Shown in pieces: positions 26,311 through 34,859 of a stretch of 64,000 bases of DNA (position 1 is the stretch's first letter; the number at the start of each line of letters is the position of its first letter). The position numbers and the translations under genes are program-made. Source of the DNA: Halobacillus massiliensis (GTDB lineage: Bacteria; Bacillota; Bacilli; Bacillales; Halobacillaceae); the NCBI RefSeq assembly GCF_900166625.1, contig NZ_LT800499.1, positions 2,707,361-2,771,360 of the forward strand, given 5' to 3'. The notes under the pieces were generated by a model, which did no database searches, was not told where the DNA came from, and was given only the letters and a program-made list of their open reading frames with translations.

Positions 26311-27831
26311 ATGAAACAGCAAATCTATCAGCGAATTCGCAATAATAAGCTTCTAAACCGTGTAGTTACAGAGGAAACAGCATCTTCATGGATTAAAGAT
26401 GGAATGACGTTAGGATTAAGCGGCTTCACCCGTGCCGGTGATGCGAAAGCTGTTCCGTCAGCATTAGTAGAAAGAGCAAAAAACGAAGAAATTAAAGTTA
26501 ATGTTTATACAGGAGCATCTTTGGGCTCGGATATCGATCGTTTAATGGCAGAGGCCGGCATTGTTCATAAAAGACTCCCTTTCCAGGCAGATAAAACGAT
26601 GCGAAAGGAAATAAACCAAGGGGACATGCTGTTTGTCGACCAGCACCTTTCCCATACAGCAGAGGCCATCAGGCAGGATACATTAAGTCCTATCGATTAC
26701 GCGATATTGGAAGCGGTATCAATTACGGAGGATGGCCACATTATTTCCTCTACTTCGGTAGGAAATTCTTCCATATTCGCTGAGAAAGCTGAATCTGTCA
26801 TCATTGAATTAAACCTTGCTCAGTCCCTGGCTTTTGAAGGGATGCACGATATTTATGAACTTTCACAGCAAGGAAAACGTCAACCGATCCCGCTGACAGA
26901 AGTAGATGACCGAATAGGCACAAAAGGGATAAAGATAAATCCCAAAAAAATTAAAGGAATTGTAGTTACGAATCAGCCGGATTCACCCTCAACAATTGTA
27001 CCGCCTGATGAAGAAACAGCTGTAATGGCCAGCCATTTAATCGATTTTTTACGCGAGGAGAAGGAAATTGGCAGACTGCCGGAAAATCTCGCCCCTTTGC
27101 AGTCAGGTATCGGCTCAGTAGCCAACGCCGTCTTTCACGGTTTATTAGAGTCGGAATTTACCAATCTTGAAGTTTATTCCGAAGTCCTGCAGGATGCTGT
27201 ATTTGACCTTATGGATGCCGGTAAAGTAAGGTTTGCTTCAGGCTGTTCGATTACGCTGTCAGAGTCTAAAATTAATCAAGTCTACGGGGAAATCGAAAAA
27301 TATAAGGACAAGCTTGTACTTAGACCTCAGGAAATTTCCAACCATCCGGAGATCATTCGAAGGCTTGGCTTGATTTCTATAAATACTCCACTGGAATTTG
27401 ATATCTATGGAAACATTAATTCGACACATGTACTTGGAACAAATATGATGAATGGAATTGGCGGTTCCGGTGACTTTACTCGTAACTCCCGTCTGTCTAT
27501 TTTTGTTACGAAATCGATTGCGAAAGAAGGTAATATATCAAGCGTCGTACCTTTCGTTTCTCATGTAGACCATACGGAACATGATGTGGATGTTATTGTA
27601 ACAGAACAAGGTTGTGCGGATTTAAGAGGCTTAGCACCAAAAGAACGCGCATCAAAAATTATTGAGAACTGTGCCCATCCGATGTATCGAAAACAGCTCT
27701 ACAATTACTTTCAAGAGGCTTGTGAAAATAGAGGCGGTCAAACACCACACATTTTAGAAAATGCTTTTTCATGGCATCAGCGCTTCAGAGAAAGCGGTAC
27801 GATGCTTGAACCATCGCTGCAGCCTTCCTAA
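26311..27831 (+). CDS. Acetyl-CoA hydrolase / succinyl-CoA:acetate CoA-transferase
   Basis: A 506-residue class I CoA-transferase that moves CoA between acyl-CoA (succinyl-CoA or acetyl-CoA) and acetate. The N-terminal half has TLGLSGFTRAGDAKAVP. The catalytic glutamate is in TNLEVYSEVLQDAVFD (about residue 290). The C-terminal part shows NINSTHVLGTNMMNGIGGSG and VTEQGCADLRGLAP. The ATG follows AAGGAGG. It is downstream of the LytTR regulator. It may handle acetate overflow or recover CoA; true acetyl-CoA hydrolase activity is less likely in this family. Confidence 0.85.
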   Translation: MKQQIYQRIRNNKLLNRVVTEETASSWIKDGMTLGLSGFTRAGDAKAVPSALVERAKNEEIKVNVYTGASLGSDIDRLMAEAGIVHKRLPFQADKTMRKEINQGDMLFVDQHLSHTAEAIRQDTLSPIDYAILEAVSITEDGHIISSTSVGNSSIFAEKAESVIIELNLAQSLAFEGMHDIYELSQQGKRQPIPLTEVDDRIGTKGIKINPKKIKGIVVTNQPDSPSTIVPPDEETAVMASHLIDFLREEKEIGRLPENLAPLQSGIGSVANAVFHGLLESEFTNLEVYSEVLQDAVFDLMDAGKVRFASGCSITLSESKINQVYGEIEKYKDKLVLRPQEISNHPEIIRRLGLISINTPLEFDIYGNINSTHVLGTNMMNGIGGSGDFTRNSRLSIFVTKSIAKEGNISSVVPFVSHVDHTEHDVDVIVTEQGCADLRGLAPKERASKIIENCAHPMYRKQLYNYFQEACENRGGQTPHILENAFSWHQRFRESGTMLEPSLQPS

Positions 27832-27835
27832 AAAA

Positions 27836-27868
27836 AAGCCCGGGTCTCTTTCTTGAGGACCCGGACTT
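27836..27868 (-). terminator. Terminator between convergent genes
   Basis: CCGGGTC (27840-27846) pairs with GACCCGG (27858-27864), extended by AAG/CTT. The T-run lies on the minus strand, so it mainly ends the 27871-28335 gene. Confidence 0.75.
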
Positions 27869-27870
27869 CC

Positions 27871-28335
27871 TTATGAAGGCTGAGTAGCCCAAAAAATATG
27901 AACGAGACTGGCAAGCAGCACAGAGTCCATATCATGAGCCATATCAATGTGTATCTTCGGGAACCAAATCCCTTTCATTATTGTTGTTCCTTCTTTATCA
28001 ATCCTGCCTGTCTTTTTCCACGTACTTTCTATTAGAAAGGGTGAATGTTCCTCCAGGGTGACGAGAAGCCTGTGTTTCTTTCCTTCCTGTATTAAAATTG
28101 AACCAATCGGTTTGTCTTTTCGAAATACCGTCCATATTTTTTTTCCCGTTTCCTGCTGTATCGTATACGTTTCCTTCGTTTCCTCACTGACTACTTCTAG
28201 ACTGACCTCTTGTTCCTTATTTCTTTCAGGGAGAGCGTGAAAAAACCGGTTCATCCAGCCGATAATATATTTTCCTTTATGGATTGCAATATCATCAGTA
28301 ATCCCAAGTTTGGCTGGAGAGTATTTAATTTTCAT
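27871..28335 (-). CDS. Tubby C-terminal-domain-like protein, putative
   Basis: A 154-residue soluble protein without signal peptide. It is beta-rich, with repeated strand-like blocks such as KIWTVFRKDKPIGSILIQE, HRLLVTLEEHSPFLIES and GTTIMKGIWFPKIHIDM, and ends in a short hydrophobic helix (SVLLASLVHIFWATQ). This layout resembles the tubby/LURP-one scramblase-like folds found in Bacillus small proteins, but I am not certain. The ATG follows GGAGG. It has no functional partners nearby apart from the PAS-STAS gene upstream on the same strand. Confidence 0.4.
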   Translation of the reverse strand: MKIKYSPAKLGITDDIAIHKGKYIIGWMNRFFHALPERNKEQEVSLEVVSEETKETYTIQQETGKKIWTVFRKDKPIGSILIQEGKKHRLLVTLEEHSPFLIESTWKKTGRIDKEGTTIMKGIWFPKIHIDMAHDMDSVLLASLVHIFWATQPS

Positions 28336-28452
28336 TGTGGTTAGGCCTCCATATCAACAATATAAATCAGATATCTTCATCATAATGAGGAATACGATAA
28401 GAATCAATAACATGACCATATGAAAAGCCCAGCTAAAACCTTTGAAACCCCC

Positions 28453-29238
28453 TTATTTCTTAAACCGGTTAATACATTGAATAGCCTGCTTTACCGTACC
28501 AAGAGTGTGCATATCAGAAAGGTCTTTACCTATTAAAACGGCTTTCCTGGCAAGCTCAGGACGGATTCCGGTAAAAATTGGATGAATGCCAAGAAGCTTA
28601 ATAATATCATGGATATTAAATAAAAAACTGACGACAAGCTCATCTAATTTATAAACACCCGAAAAGTCAATGATGAGGTAATCGAGATCCTCATCCTTCA
28701 GCTTTAAGGGAATTGTATCAAGCAGCTGATCCACCCTCTCATCACTAAGCCGGCCTCCCAGAGGAATAATGGAAACCCCCTCAGAAACAGGGACTACAGC
28801 AGTGGAAATTTCATAAATCTCTTTGCGGCTTTCCAGCAATTCACTCGCCGTTAATTTATTTTCAGTAATATCTCTTAATACTGTCTGAATAGCCTGCTGA
28901 TTGCCAAATCTGACAGGAATACAGGTTAACTCAACATCAACTGGACTTCCATCCACTTTTAGAATGGTAAGCTCCATTTTTTCCGGGACCCGGCCTTTAG
29001 ACATTATTTCCGAAATTCGCTCGGAAACTAAATTGGCATCCCCTTCTTTAACCATGGACCAGATATTCTGACCGATCAGGAATTCTTTTTTTGCTTCAAA
29101 AAACTCCTCTGCCGCCTGATTCGCGTACAAAATATCATGCTCAGAATGAATGATCGTTACATCAAATGAGTATTCAATAACCTGCTTGTATATTTCTTCT
29201 CTTTCACTAACCGTGAGGCTGCTGTTTAATCGTTCCAT
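28453..29238 (-). CDS. PAS-STAS protein, RsbR-type
   Basis: A 261-residue cytoplasmic protein. A PAS domain (about 12-125, with ILYANQAAEEFFEAKKEFLI and IQTVLRDITENK) is followed by a STAS domain (about 140-258). STAS blocks are SIIPLGGRLSDERVDQLLD, YLIIDFSGVYKLDELVV and GIRPELARKAVLIG. It resembles RsbR stressosome subunits or PAS-STAS anti-anti-sigma proteins. At the usual phosphorylated Thr/Ser after Asp in the second block there is Glu200, while Ser165 lies near the first site. The PAS domain lacks the LOV cysteine motif NCRFLQ. The ATG follows AGGGGAGAGG. Confidence 0.75.
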   Translation of the reverse strand: MERLNSSLTVSEREEIYKQVIEYSFDVTIIHSEHDILYANQAAEEFFEAKKEFLIGQNIWSMVKEGDANLVSERISEIMSKGRVPEKMELTILKVDGSPVDVELTCIPVRFGNQQAIQTVLRDITENKLTASELLESRKEIYEISTAVVPVSEGVSIIPLGGRLSDERVDQLLDTIPLKLKDEDLDYLIIDFSGVYKLDELVVSFLFNIHDIIKLLGIHPIFTGIRPELARKAVLIGKDLSDMHTLGTVKQAIQCINRFKK

Positions 29239-29413
29239 ATGTACCTCTCCCCTATGAAGTCAGCTGAATTTTATATCTTACTATTAATTCTCTATCAATA
29301 TAATTATCCCTGCCTTTTTTTAAATATTTTCCAATTACCTTTTCCGTTCATTTGTAGGATTGTCGAATACGCTCTAAAGAGATAGAATAATATACCAAAA
29401 TGGGAGGGGTAAA

Positions 29414-30634
29414 ATGGAAAACAGCTTAATTCATTCAGAAGATATATGGTTACTATGGGCCTTTCTTGCAGGGTGGGCAGCCATCAGCATTTATTTAGAG
29501 CAGCATTTTAAGTGGGCATCTAAAGTATCCGGAGCCATTATTGCCCTTGTTGGTGCGATGCTGCTTTCAAACGTAGGGATTATACCTTTAGAGTCCCCTG
29601 CCTATGATACGGTATGGAATTACGTCGTGCCTTTGGCCATTCCCCTGCTCTTATTTCAAGCGAATATTAAAAAAATCTGGAATGAAAGCGGGCGGCTGCT
29701 GCTTCTGTTCTTATTAAGTGCAGCCGGAACTGTTGCCGGTTCTATTATCGGCTTTACTTTATTAAAAGACCTCGTACCTGGACTGGACAAAGTCGCTGCC
29801 ATGATGACAGAGTCCTATATTGGAGGAGGAGTTAACTTTGCCGCTTTATCTACTAAGTTTGAGGCACCGGGGGAACTCGTATCCTCTGCCGTAGTCGCTG
29901 ATAACTTAATGATGGCTCTTTACTTCTTTGTTCTCATCGCTATTCCTGCCATCAATTTTTTCACGAACAGGTTCTCTACTCCTTACATTGATGAACGACT
30001 TCAAAAAACGAAGGAGTCAGAAGGTACAGAAGCCGCATCCTACTGGGGGAGAAAGGAAATATCTCTACAGGATATCGGCCTTGCATCCGGTACCGCTTTT
30101 GTATTAGTGGCCGTATCGTTTCAGCTAGCTGGATGGTTCAATACATGGATACCTTCAGGAGAAGGAGTTTCTGTTTGGCTTAATATTCTGCATGGGATCT
30201 TCGGAGATAATTACTTAATGCTGACTACTCTTACCATGATATCTGTCACCTTGTTTCCTAAGTACTTTGAAAACATCCGCGGTTCTCAGGAGATAGGAAC
30301 TTACTTAATTTACATCTTTTTCGTCGTTATCGGGGTTCCTGCATCTATTCCGCTCATCATTCAAAATGCCCCGCTATTACTTGTCTTTGTTTTCATAGTA
30401 GTGTCACTTAATATGCTCTTTTCTTTTGTCTTAGGAAAAATATTCAAGTTCAGTTTAGAAGAAATTATTCTCGCTTCAAATGCTAATATAGGCGGCCCGA
30501 CAACTGCCGCTGCTATGGCGATTGCCCGGGGATGGACAAAATTGATTGTCCCTATATTGCTCGTAGGAACTCTCGGATATATTATTGGGAACTATATTGG
30601 AACAGGAATTGGTGTCTGGTTCAGTAATTTTTAA
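29414..30634 (+). CDS. DUF819 (YjcL-type) membrane protein
   Basis: A 406-residue polytopic membrane protein with about ten to eleven spans. Family features are YTVQ-like absent loops, MMTESYIGGGVNFAALSTKF near residue 140, and the C-terminal NANIGGPTTAAAMAIARGW near 360. The two glycine-rich, partly hydrophobic loops resemble re-entrant transporter elements, so a solute or ion carrier role is plausible but unproven. The ATG follows GGGAGGGG. Monocistronic, divergent from the PAS-STAS gene. Confidence 0.8.
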   Translation: MENSLIHSEDIWLLWAFLAGWAAISIYLEQHFKWASKVSGAIIALVGAMLLSNVGIIPLESPAYDTVWNYVVPLAIPLLLFQANIKKIWNESGRLLLLFLLSAAGTVAGSIIGFTLLKDLVPGLDKVAAMMTESYIGGGVNFAALSTKFEAPGELVSSAVVADNLMMALYFFVLIAIPAINFFTNRFSTPYIDERLQKTKESEGTEAASYWGRKEISLQDIGLASGTAFVLVAVSFQLAGWFNTWIPSGEGVSVWLNILHGIFGDNYLMLTTLTMISVTLFPKYFENIRGSQEIGTYLIYIFFVVIGVPASIPLIIQNAPLLLVFVFIVVSLNMLFSFVLGKIFKFSLEEIILASNANIGGPTTAAAMAIARGWTKLIVPILLVGTLGYIIGNYIGTGIGVWFSNF

Positions 30635-30637
30635 ATA

Positions 30638-30670
30638 AAAAATCTCAGAGGCATGTGCTCTGAGATTTTT
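30638..30670. terminator. Bidirectional terminator
   Basis: AAAAATCTCAGAG (30638-30650), loop GCATGTG, CTCTGAGATTTTT (30658-30670): a 13-bp perfect stem between the DUF819 gene and a convergent acetyltransferase gene. Confidence 0.9.
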
Positions 30671-30679
30671 GCTCATTTT

Positions 30680-31450
30680 TTATTTAGGAGATAAACATCC
30701 GTACATATAAGCCATACATTCAAAACCGGCATTTTCTAAAATAGGACGGCTCATTTCTCCCGCATCCACTGTAAGGAAACGGCGCCCTTCTTCTTTGGCT
30801 TTCTGCGCTCTCTTCGCCAGCATTGATGTATAGAGACCTTTCTTTCGATACTCCGGGCGAGTAGCTCCGCCCCACAGAGTGGCAAAAGAGGAGTTTTTTT
30901 CAAAATACATCCATGAAGCACTCACAAGCTTTTCCTCTTCATAAATACCGTAAAGTTGAAGGCTTTCCGGATTGTTACGCTTATCACTCCAAAGCCTTTT
31001 TCCAAGTTCGGCGTGTGAGTTCCCCCACGTATCATTAAGAAGGCTGACGATGTCAACGATTTCTTGTTCTGTAGTTATTTCGATAAGGTTATTTGATGGC
31101 TTTTTTTGAATTAATGGCTCATCCTCAGTCAATTCAAGAACCATTAAAGCTTCTTCTTCTCCCCGTTCAAAACCTTTCTGTATTAACAAGTCCATTAGAT
31201 TGTCTGGTCGGTCATAACTATGTACCTTCCATTCAAACCGCTGGTTCAGCTTTTCAAAATAACGTACTTCTCCTTCGATAACTTCTGCCGCATTTTCAGC
31301 TGTTAAATCGGAATAAAGGATATATCCTTCATCACCCATAAGGGAAACGTGCCGGACTACATGGTCGGTAAGTTCCCGTCTATAGCCGCTTGACTGTGAA
31401 TTAACCCTTAACTCTTGATTATAAAGCTGTAAAACTTCTTCCCTCTTCAC
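30680..31450 (-). CDS. GNAT family N-acetyltransferase
   Basis: About 256 residues with a C-terminal GNAT fold. The acetyl-CoA-binding stretch is ATRPEYRKKGLYTSMLAKRA near residue 200 (R/Q-x-x-G-x-G/A variant), followed by FLTVDAGEMSRPILENAGF. The N-terminal half is a second, degenerate GNAT-like module. The preferred start is a GTG at 31450 with GAGGAGAG upstream; an in-frame ATG at 31492 has no Shine-Dalgarno. Substrate unknown. Monocistronic. Confidence 0.75.
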   Translation of the reverse strand: MKREEVLQLYNQELRVNSQSSGYRRELTDHVVRHVSLMGDEGYILYSDLTAENAAEVIEGEVRYFEKLNQRFEWKVHSYDRPDNLMDLLIQKGFERGEEEALMVLELTEDEPLIQKKPSNNLIEITTEQEIVDIVSLLNDTWGNSHAELGKRLWSDKRNNPESLQLYGIYEEEKLVSASWMYFEKNSSFATLWGGATRPEYRKKGLYTSMLAKRAQKAKEEGRRFLTVDAGEMSRPILENAGFECMAYMYGCLSPK

Positions 31451-31593
31451 TTTTCTTCTCTCCTCTTTTTTATAAAAACATTCTTTTCTCACCTTTATTT
31501 AAACCCACAACAAAATTAATAACCTTAGCCGATGCAAGTTAAACCTGATTTTATATATTTAACGAAAAATTCACAAACGATTTTGCCAAAATA

Positions 31594-31623
31594 AAAAAGC
31601 TGATTCGCATTTCAATCAGCTTT
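31594..31623 (-). terminator. Terminator overlapping the end of the 60-residue gene
   Basis: AAAGCTGATT (31596-31605) pairs with AATCAGCTTT (31614-31623), with a T-run on the minus strand. The stop codon of the small gene lies in the stem. Confidence 0.75.
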
Positions 31624-31798
31624 CATCGTCGTCCATAATTACCGTGAAATTATAGTTTTCAAACCATTGACTGGTCTCTTGAACCTGCTGAGCAAATTGC
31701 TCAGCTTCTTCAAACGTAGGAAAGACCAGTTCTTTCTTATTTATGGCAAACTCTACAGAAACATTACTACCGTTACTGGCAATCACTTTATAATTCAA
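31616..31798 (-). CDS. Small 60-residue protein, unknown
   Basis: The translation runs NYKVIASNGSNVSVEFAINK and ends FTVIMDDDES. It is alpha-beta in character, acidic at the C-terminus, with no Cys and no membrane segment. The only start is TTG at 31798, behind a GAGAGG that is closer than usual (two bases). Support is coding-like composition plus the terminator exactly at its end. I do not recognise the family. Confidence 0.45.
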   Translation of the reverse strand: MNYKVIASNGSNVSVEFAINKKELVFPTFEEAEQFAQQVQETSQWFENYNFTVIMDDDES

Positions 31799-31845
31799 AG
31801 CCTCTCGCCCATCCTTTATTATTATTTATGTTCCCGGAGTAAATG

Positions 31846-31879
31846 AAAAGCTGAAAAGATCCTTGCCTTTTCAGCTTTT
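31846..31879 (-). terminator. Terminator of the DUF2294 gene
   Basis: AAAAGCTGAAAAG (31846-31858) is perfectly complementary to CTTTTCAGCTTTT (31867-31879), just past the stop codon of the gene at 31885. Confidence 0.8.
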
Positions 31880-31884
31880 AATCA

Positions 31885-32580
31885 CTATCTTGGTTTTATG
31901 ATGAGAACAATGTAGCTTTTATCCTCTTCAAAATCCCAATCTACAAATAAATCCTGAATATGGGTTCCTAAGATTTCTCCAAACTTTTCTGGGTCAAACA
32001 AGCCTTTCTCCAGTTTCCTTTTAGTGAGTCTAAGCTCTTCAGAATAACCAGATTTTATCAGTTCTTTCTCGATTCTTACGAGAATGCCTTCCCGCAGGAT
32101 TAATAAGGTCCGATCATTCAAGTAAACGGAGTCCACAACCTCCGGCACTTTTTCCGCAATTTCACTTACCCGGATAACTTCTCTAGTCACCTCTTTTTTA
32201 TGAGGCGCATCAGTGGAAGCAGATATTTCATCTAATTCTGATTTATCGCTTTTCAATTTACCGATAATTAACCCGGAACGATTAGGAAGGGACCAGTCAT
32301 AATATAGATTTTGGACTTCCAAATCGGTTTTGATTCTGAAGGCAGCTTTAATATCAGGCAGCAGTTCTCTCATCAAAAGATCTCGTGTTTCTTCCACCTT
32401 CGAATAGTTTTCTTGGCCTACCAGCACCCTCTCCATTGGTGCTAAGAAATCACTTAGATAAATTGTAAAATAAGGCTGGCGAATAGACACATATACAGAA
32501 GAAGGTCCCTTCCCAAAATTATCTCTAAATAACTTCCCAATAAAACTTGCCATCTCTGCTTGAATAGATTTGTTATCCAT
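31885..32580 (-). CDS. DUF2294 (two-repeat) protein
   Basis: A 231-residue soluble protein with two tandem copies of the DUF2294 module. Repeat one contains FGKGPSSVYVSIRQPYFTIY and LAPMERVLVG; repeat two contains PEVVDSVYLNDRTLLILREG and a similar helix pattern. Each ends in an LYYDW / LFVDWDF block. The family is widespread in Bacilli and is sometimes labelled a Na+-translocating decarboxylase-related protein, without evidence for that activity. ATG 32580 is preferred, with AAAGGA eight bases upstream; the earlier ATG at 32589 overlaps that site. Monocistronic. Confidence 0.7.
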   Translation of the reverse strand: MDNKSIQAEMASFIGKLFRDNFGKGPSSVYVSIRQPYFTIYLSDFLAPMERVLVGQENYSKVEETRDLLMRELLPDIKAAFRIKTDLEVQNLYYDWSLPNRSGLIIGKLKSDKSELDEISASTDAPHKKEVTREVIRVSEIAEKVPEVVDSVYLNDRTLLILREGILVRIEKELIKSGYSEELRLTKRKLEKGLFDPEKFGEILGTHIQDLFVDWDFEEDKSYIVLIIKPR

Positions 32581-32666
32581 AAGAATCATCCTTTAAGAAA
32601 CCGTATTTAAAACATAACGTCTTCTTGTAGATTCCACTAATAAAATTTTTTTAAACAGAGACTCTG

Positions 32667-32945
32667 CTACACATTTGCTTTATTGCATAACTCCTCACAC
32701 AAAATTGCATGTGCGATACAAATGGAGATCATTTCCTCCACTCCATCTGTTTTCATATTACGTAAGGCTTCCGCACACTGTCTGCATAGGTCCGCACAAG
32801 CTATACAAATTTCCTCCTCAACAGGGGAGCCATTCTCAACGGTCTCTTGGGCGTGTTGATAAGCAGCGATGCTTTTCTTCGTTAATTGCATACTGGATAA
32901 TAAATGTAGAGACTCAATATAAGTAAGTTTAATGTTTTGATCCAT
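32667..32945 (-). CDS. Small Cys-rich helical protein (four-helix, DUF326-like?)
   Basis: A 92-residue acidic, helical protein with seven cysteines in its second half. They are arranged C-x2-C-x3-C-x2-C in ICIACADLCRQCAEA and C-x6-C-x3-C in ISICIAHAILCEELC. Small four-helix Cys proteins of the DUF326/copper-storage type have similar Cys spacings on helices, so a thiol metal (Cu+) site is possible. The N-terminal half lacks Cys, unlike canonical members. The ATG follows AGGAGGATCTTGG-like sequence. No copper efflux genes are adjacent. Confidence 0.5.
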   Translation of the reverse strand: MDQNIKLTYIESLHLLSSMQLTKKSIAAYQHAQETVENGSPVEEEICIACADLCRQCAEALRNMKTDGVEEMISICIAHAILCEELCNKANV

Positions 32946-32980
32946 CGTTCCAAGATCCTCCTAATTTTTACCAATAAAAA

Positions 32981-33016
32981 AAGCCAAAAAAGGTATGAGG
33001 TGTCCTTTTTTGGCTT
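32981..33016 (-). terminator. Terminator of the 33184-35233 gene group
   Basis: AAGCCAAAAAAGG (32981-32993) pairs perfectly with CCTTTTTTGGCTT (33004-33016). The T-run is on the minus strand. It also separates the Cys-rich gene from the hydrolase operon. Confidence 0.8.
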
Positions 33017-33183
33017 ATGTCCGGCTCTAATTGTCCAGTCCACTTCCACCAATATCTATTAGCTTTTCATATCATTCCAGGTAAACACGATAAAGGAAAA
33101 AGTACTTTTGCCTTTTTGCCTATATAATATTTTACCGTTAATTCTCTATTATTTAAAGGTTTTTTTATTATTTTTTAAAAGTG

Positions 33184-34053
33184 TTATGATCTTGTAACTG
33201 TGTGGGCCTCCAAGAACTTTCTAATATCTGTTAGTAAACCCCAGTCACTCCAGTGGACATAATGCCCGCCTCTGACTGGACGATAGGTTATAGGCAATCT
33301 TTCTTCTTTAAGCTGCTGAATATGATATTCGGTTCTTTTTTGTTCTTCATTCTCGATTCCTTCAAATGTACCGTAAGCCAGCAGTGTTGGCACCTTCAGC
33401 TGTTTAATCAGCGGCCTCATCTTCAAATTGTAGAAGGAAAACATCAGGTTCAAAGCACTCACTGAAAAATCGGCCTGATTCATATAGGCATGTCTAATAA
33501 AAGGATCTTCTTTGATCCCTGTTTTTTTACAGAAGGCTGAGAATTTCTCCTCCAGGCCACCCGGCTTTTCCTTATTCGCAAACAGAGGAGCAGCTAATTT
33601 TAAGGATGACTGGCCAATAATCCTCGCCCCTAAATTTAATATAGGAAACGCATAGGCAAAGCTCTCAAACTCAGTTTTTGGGATGCGCGGGAATGGTTTA
33701 TGACCTTGATCGAGAAGAATGAGACGGTTAACTTTTTCAGGAAAATGAACAGCGAAAGATAGAGCTACTGCTCCACCTAGCGAATGTCCGATGACATCTG
33801 CTTTTTCGAGGTCCTTCTGATCCATATATTCACTAACCCATTCCCCCAGAAGCCTGTCCGTCCATCGTTTATCAATCCCGGCACTCCTTCCATATCCCGG
33901 CAGATCAATGAGGTGTGTTTCGAAGCGGTCTTCAAGGTATTTGGCAATATTTAATCCTTCACTTCCGGTAAATCCTGCCGCCGGAAAAAACAGAACAGGT
34001 GAACCCGTACCTATTCTTTCTGCGTAATAGTCATAAAGCAACTCCTGAGCCAT
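33184..34053 (-). CDS. Alpha/beta hydrolase
   Basis: A 289-residue hydrolase. The oxyanion region is LFFPAAGFTGSEG, the nucleophile elbow VIGHSLGGAVAL (Ser about residue 93), the likely acid in LLAYGTFEG (a Glu or Asp variant near 238), and the catalytic His in VRGGHYVHWSDW near 266. Fold and length fit the large esterase/haloperoxidase-like group. Substrate unknown. The ATG follows GAGGAGG. It is the last gene of a probable operon with the small membrane protein, GNAT and NTF2-like genes. Confidence 0.8.
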   Translation of the reverse strand: MAQELLYDYYAERIGTGSPVLFFPAAGFTGSEGLNIAKYLEDRFETHLIDLPGYGRSAGIDKRWTDRLLGEWVSEYMDQKDLEKADVIGHSLGGAVALSFAVHFPEKVNRLILLDQGHKPFPRIPKTEFESFAYAFPILNLGARIIGQSSLKLAAPLFANKEKPGGLEEKFSAFCKKTGIKEDPFIRHAYMNQADFSVSALNLMFSFYNLKMRPLIKQLKVPTLLAYGTFEGIENEEQKRTEYHIQQLKEERLPITYRPVRGGHYVHWSDWGLLTDIRKFLEAHTVTRS

Positions 34054-34067
34054 TCAACCACCTCCTC

Positions 34068-34322
34068 TTAAAATACCATAGAAGAAACAATTACATATGT
34101 GACTGCAAACAAGATAAGAAGGAAAGAAAAGGCAGCATAAAATAAAAGCGTAGGTTTAGGGTCTTGAGGGGTTAAATCTTGGATATAGGGAGAAAAGCTG
34201 AGCAAAAGCCCGCCTAAAATCGTTAACAGGCCAAATAATATATGCACAACTACTCCGAGTACGATTCCGCTGATAAATAAAATAACAGCTATTGTATGAT
34301 TAAATAATATACGAAGTATCAT
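34068..34322 (-). CDS. Small membrane protein, unknown
   Basis: An 84-residue protein with three predicted spans (about 8-28, 30-46 and 60-82) and a short polar loop YIQDLTPQDPKPT. The start is an ATG with GGAAGAGAAG upstream. It lies 14 bases before the hydrolase gene and 30 bases after the GNAT gene, in one transcription unit. No recognisable family motif. Confidence 0.65.
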   Translation of the reverse strand: MILRILFNHTIAVILFISGIVLGVVVHILFGLLTILGGLLLSFSPYIQDLTPQDPKPTLLFYAAFSFLLILFAVTYVIVSSMVF

Positions 34323-34352
34323 GAGTTCTTCTCTTCCTTACCTTTATTTTCT

Positions 34353-34859
34353 TTAGATCATCCGCTTATACCTTAGCGAAATATATTCTTCATCTTCCTT
34401 TGTACCAAAACCCTTCTCTTCTTTATCAAATGAAAACCCTCTTGCTTCATAGAATGGAATACCTTTGTCATTCCCTTTTTGGACGGAAACCCATTGTGTT
34501 TCAGCTCCCCATTCCTTCTGCTGCCTGGTCACTGCTTCTAAAAGCAAAGTGCCGATCCCTTCATTTCTTCTGTTAGGATTTAAATAAAGTACATAAAGCT
34601 CACTATCTATACTTCCTGTCATCCCGCCTCCAGCAGCGCCCACCACATCCTCCCCATCCAGAGCGACAAAATAACCGCCCCAGTCTCTGCTTAACTCGGT
34701 TGTTTCTTTAAGAATTCTATCTTTATTGTAATATTCCTTGATTACACGGTTTAAATATTCCGGTTGATAAATGTGCTGATATGTTTCTTTATTACCTTCA
34801 ATACAAACTTTCCTAATCCCCTCTATATGACTTGCCACAGCCGTAATAACTGAGATCAT
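34353..34859 (-). CDS. GNAT family N-acetyltransferase
   Basis: A 168-residue single-domain acetyltransferase. The acetyl-CoA signature is LYLNPNRRNEGIGTLLLEAV near residue 92 (canonical R-x-x-G-x-G), and the C-terminal V-GIPFYEARGFSFDKEEKG motif is clear. The ATG overlaps the stop of the upstream NTF2-like gene (ATGA), indicating translational coupling. Substrate unknown. Confidence 0.85.
   Translation of the reverse strand: MISVITAVASHIEGIRKVCIEGNKETYQHIYQPEYLNRVIKEYYNKDRILKETTELSRDWGGYFVALDGEDVVGAAGGGMTGSIDSELYVLYLNPNRRNEGIGTLLLEAVTRQQKEWGAETQWVSVQKGNDKGIPFYEARGFSFDKEEKGFGTKEDEEYISLRYKRMI

Noticed and set aside
28336-28452. Short hydrophobic minus-strand frame (MVMLLILIVFLIMM...) between the PAS-STAS and tubby-like genes
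   Set aside because: Only 21 codons, and the nearest AAGGGGG is too far from the ATG. It may be a small membrane peptide, but I cannot support it.
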